Position numbers and translations under genes: made by a program. DNA of 64,000 bases, from assembly GCA_004794785.1 (NCBI GenBank), contig SJOL01007411.1:1587042-1651041 (forward strand), in the 5' to 3' direction. Each line of letters begins with the position of its first letter. The first letter of the stretch is position 1. Positions 63,024 through 64,000 of this stretch are shown piece after piece. The notes beneath the pieces were generated by a model. That model saw only the letters and a program-made list of their open reading frames with translations. It did no database searches and was not told the DNA's origin. This DNA is from Opisthorchis felineus (Eukaryota > Platyhelminthes > Trematoda > Opisthorchiida > Opisthorchiidae).

Positions 63024-63330
63024 CTAAGGCGAAAGCTTGTCGATTACTCGTACCCGTCCACAGGAGTTCGTATACAGTGGCCTCATAAGGGATATAAGTT
63101 TGGAAGGGACACCCTTAATCGCCAGACACCGCCAAAGTTTCTGACGAATTGCAGAGTCAAAGGCAGTTTTCAGATCTAGAAAAACGACCAACGTAGGACG
63201 TTTGAAAGAGTGGCGCTGTTCAACAAAGATGTGGTCGATGCACCTTCGACCAAGAAGAAACTCAACTTGATTCTCACGAACCTGTCTCTTCAGATAATCT
63301 ATCAATCAACGCGAACTAATACCAGGGAGC
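63024..63330 (-). mobile_element. RTE-like LINE RT fragment
   Basis: Minus strand: LLGRRCIDHIFVEQRH, PTLVVFLDLKTAFDSAIRQK and LAIKGVPSKLISLMRPLYTN, followed by SCGRVRV, the classical finger-palm segment of this LINE clade. Truncated on both sides. Confidence 0.85.
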
Positions 63331-63560
63331 GCCTTAGATACCAAGGCTACCAAGCTGTTGTATATTTGCTCTGTTTTTCAAAACGTTTCATCTTTCATTG
63401 CCAAATTACATTTTCTCGTCTCAGATCGCAGTGCCAAAGTTTTGGATGAATAAATCCTAGCTTCTGGGTCCTCAGTCGTTTTTGTTCTTACTCTGATTGT
63501 CGCCGCACTCTATCCTCCGTCAAACACAAATTTATTCATTCAAAAGTTTTCATCGAAACA

Positions 63561-64000
63561 ATGGTTCGATTCTTACGTCCTGAACGGTCCGATATCGATC
63601 CCAATACTCAAGATTCGGCAGATATCTGGGAGCACTGGTTTTGTACTTTCGCGAATTTCCTAGAGTCAACCACTTCTCGTTCACCAGATAAACTGAAAAC
63701 CTTGTTCAATTACGTTGCTCCTAGTGTTTACCGTTTCATCAAGGACTGTAAGGATTATGAATCAGCTATTGCGACCTTGAGAGAAATTTAAGTACAACCA
63801 AAAAAATGAAATTTTCACCTGGCATCTTTTGAATACTTGTAAGCAAGACGGAAATCAGAATCATGATCAATTTGTGCAAAAGCTTCGCAGTTTGTTGTCA
63901 GATTGCCGCTTTAAGGCTGTCATTGCAGAACAGATGAAGAATTTATCGAGACGCATTTATTAGTGGACTTTATTCCAATACTATACGCCAGATTCTATTG
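63561..64000 (+). mobile_element. LTR retrotransposon gag, decayed, cut by window edge
   Basis: ATG at 63561 gives MVRFLRPERSDIDPNTQ, WEHWFCTFANFLE, NYVAPSVYRFI and CKDYESAIATLREI. Continuing after frameshifts: NEIFTWHLLNTCKQ, FVQKLRSLLSDCRFKAVI and RDAFISGLYSNTIRQILL. This is the gag pattern of Ty3/gypsy-type elements known from flatworms. At least two frameshifts, so not functional. An LTR end may lie just upstream (63420-63550) but I cannot delimit it. Confidence 0.82.

Noticed and set aside
1..64000. CRISPR arrays, operons, ribosome-binding sites, bacterial promoters or terminators
   Set aside because: The window is eukaryotic; no regularly spaced repeats or prokaryotic signals were seen.

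Overview
The window is eukaryotic and looks like a parasitic flatworm, most likely an opisthorchiid liver fluke (Clonorchis/Opisthorchis type). The reasons are one huge gene split into many small exons, introns packed with decayed non-LTR, Penelope-like and LTR retroelements and tRNA-derived SINEs, and a SINE at 44.9-45.2 kb. The conceptual peptide of that SINE ([10 protein letters not shown]..., ...[10 protein letters not shown]) is one I remember from many predicted Clonorchis proteins. The species call is an inference; the flatworm call is firmer.

Almost the whole window is a single minus-strand gene, the orthologue of furry (FRY/FRYL; Mor2/Pag1/Tao3 in yeasts), the giant HEAT/armadillo-like scaffold that activates NDR-family kinases in cell morphogenesis. 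I placed 36 coding exons plus one doubtful exon from the start codon at 61694 to 184, about 10.4 kb of coding sequence or roughly 3,400 codons. The collinear match to vertebrate FRY runs from the N-terminal KPGE motif to the FPLNVLCLLPQL region. The C-terminal part lies off the left edge. Most splice junctions keep frame and carry GT-AG signals, with one GC-AG intron. Junctions E20/E21, E21/E22 and E35/E36 are not fully resolved. The first two introns are 40 and 42 nt; the third is 5.2 kb.

Layout from right to left: 63.5-64.0 kb, a broken LTR-retrotransposon gag (+); 63.0-63.3 kb, a LINE RT fragment (-); 61.0-61.7 kb, FRY exons 1-3; 55.8-61.0 kb, an intron with a Penelope-like GIY-YIG fragment and a LINE; 50.0-55.8 kb, exons 4-7 with a LINE and paired SINEs; 38-50 kb, exons 8-12 with several SINE families and a decayed hammerhead repeat; 31.9-37.9 kb, a cluster of exons 13-20; 28.3-31.9 kb, an intron holding a LINE; 18-28.3 kb, exons 21-25, with a fold-back element, a retropepsin fragment and a well-preserved hammerhead ribozyme motif; 8.6-16 kb, a dense cluster of exons 26-34; 1.6-8.6 kb, an intron with two LINEs; 0.2-1.6 kb, exons 35-37.

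The main non-coding finds are a hammerhead ribozyme motif with a palindromic stem III in a dispersed repeat, a tRNA-headed SINE family with a hammerhead-like core that twice occurs as a head-to-head inverted pair, four perfect short hairpins of near-identical geometry, a 100-bp-armed fold-back, and a FRY splice donor embedded in an inverted repeat. I see no convincing second protein-coding host gene.
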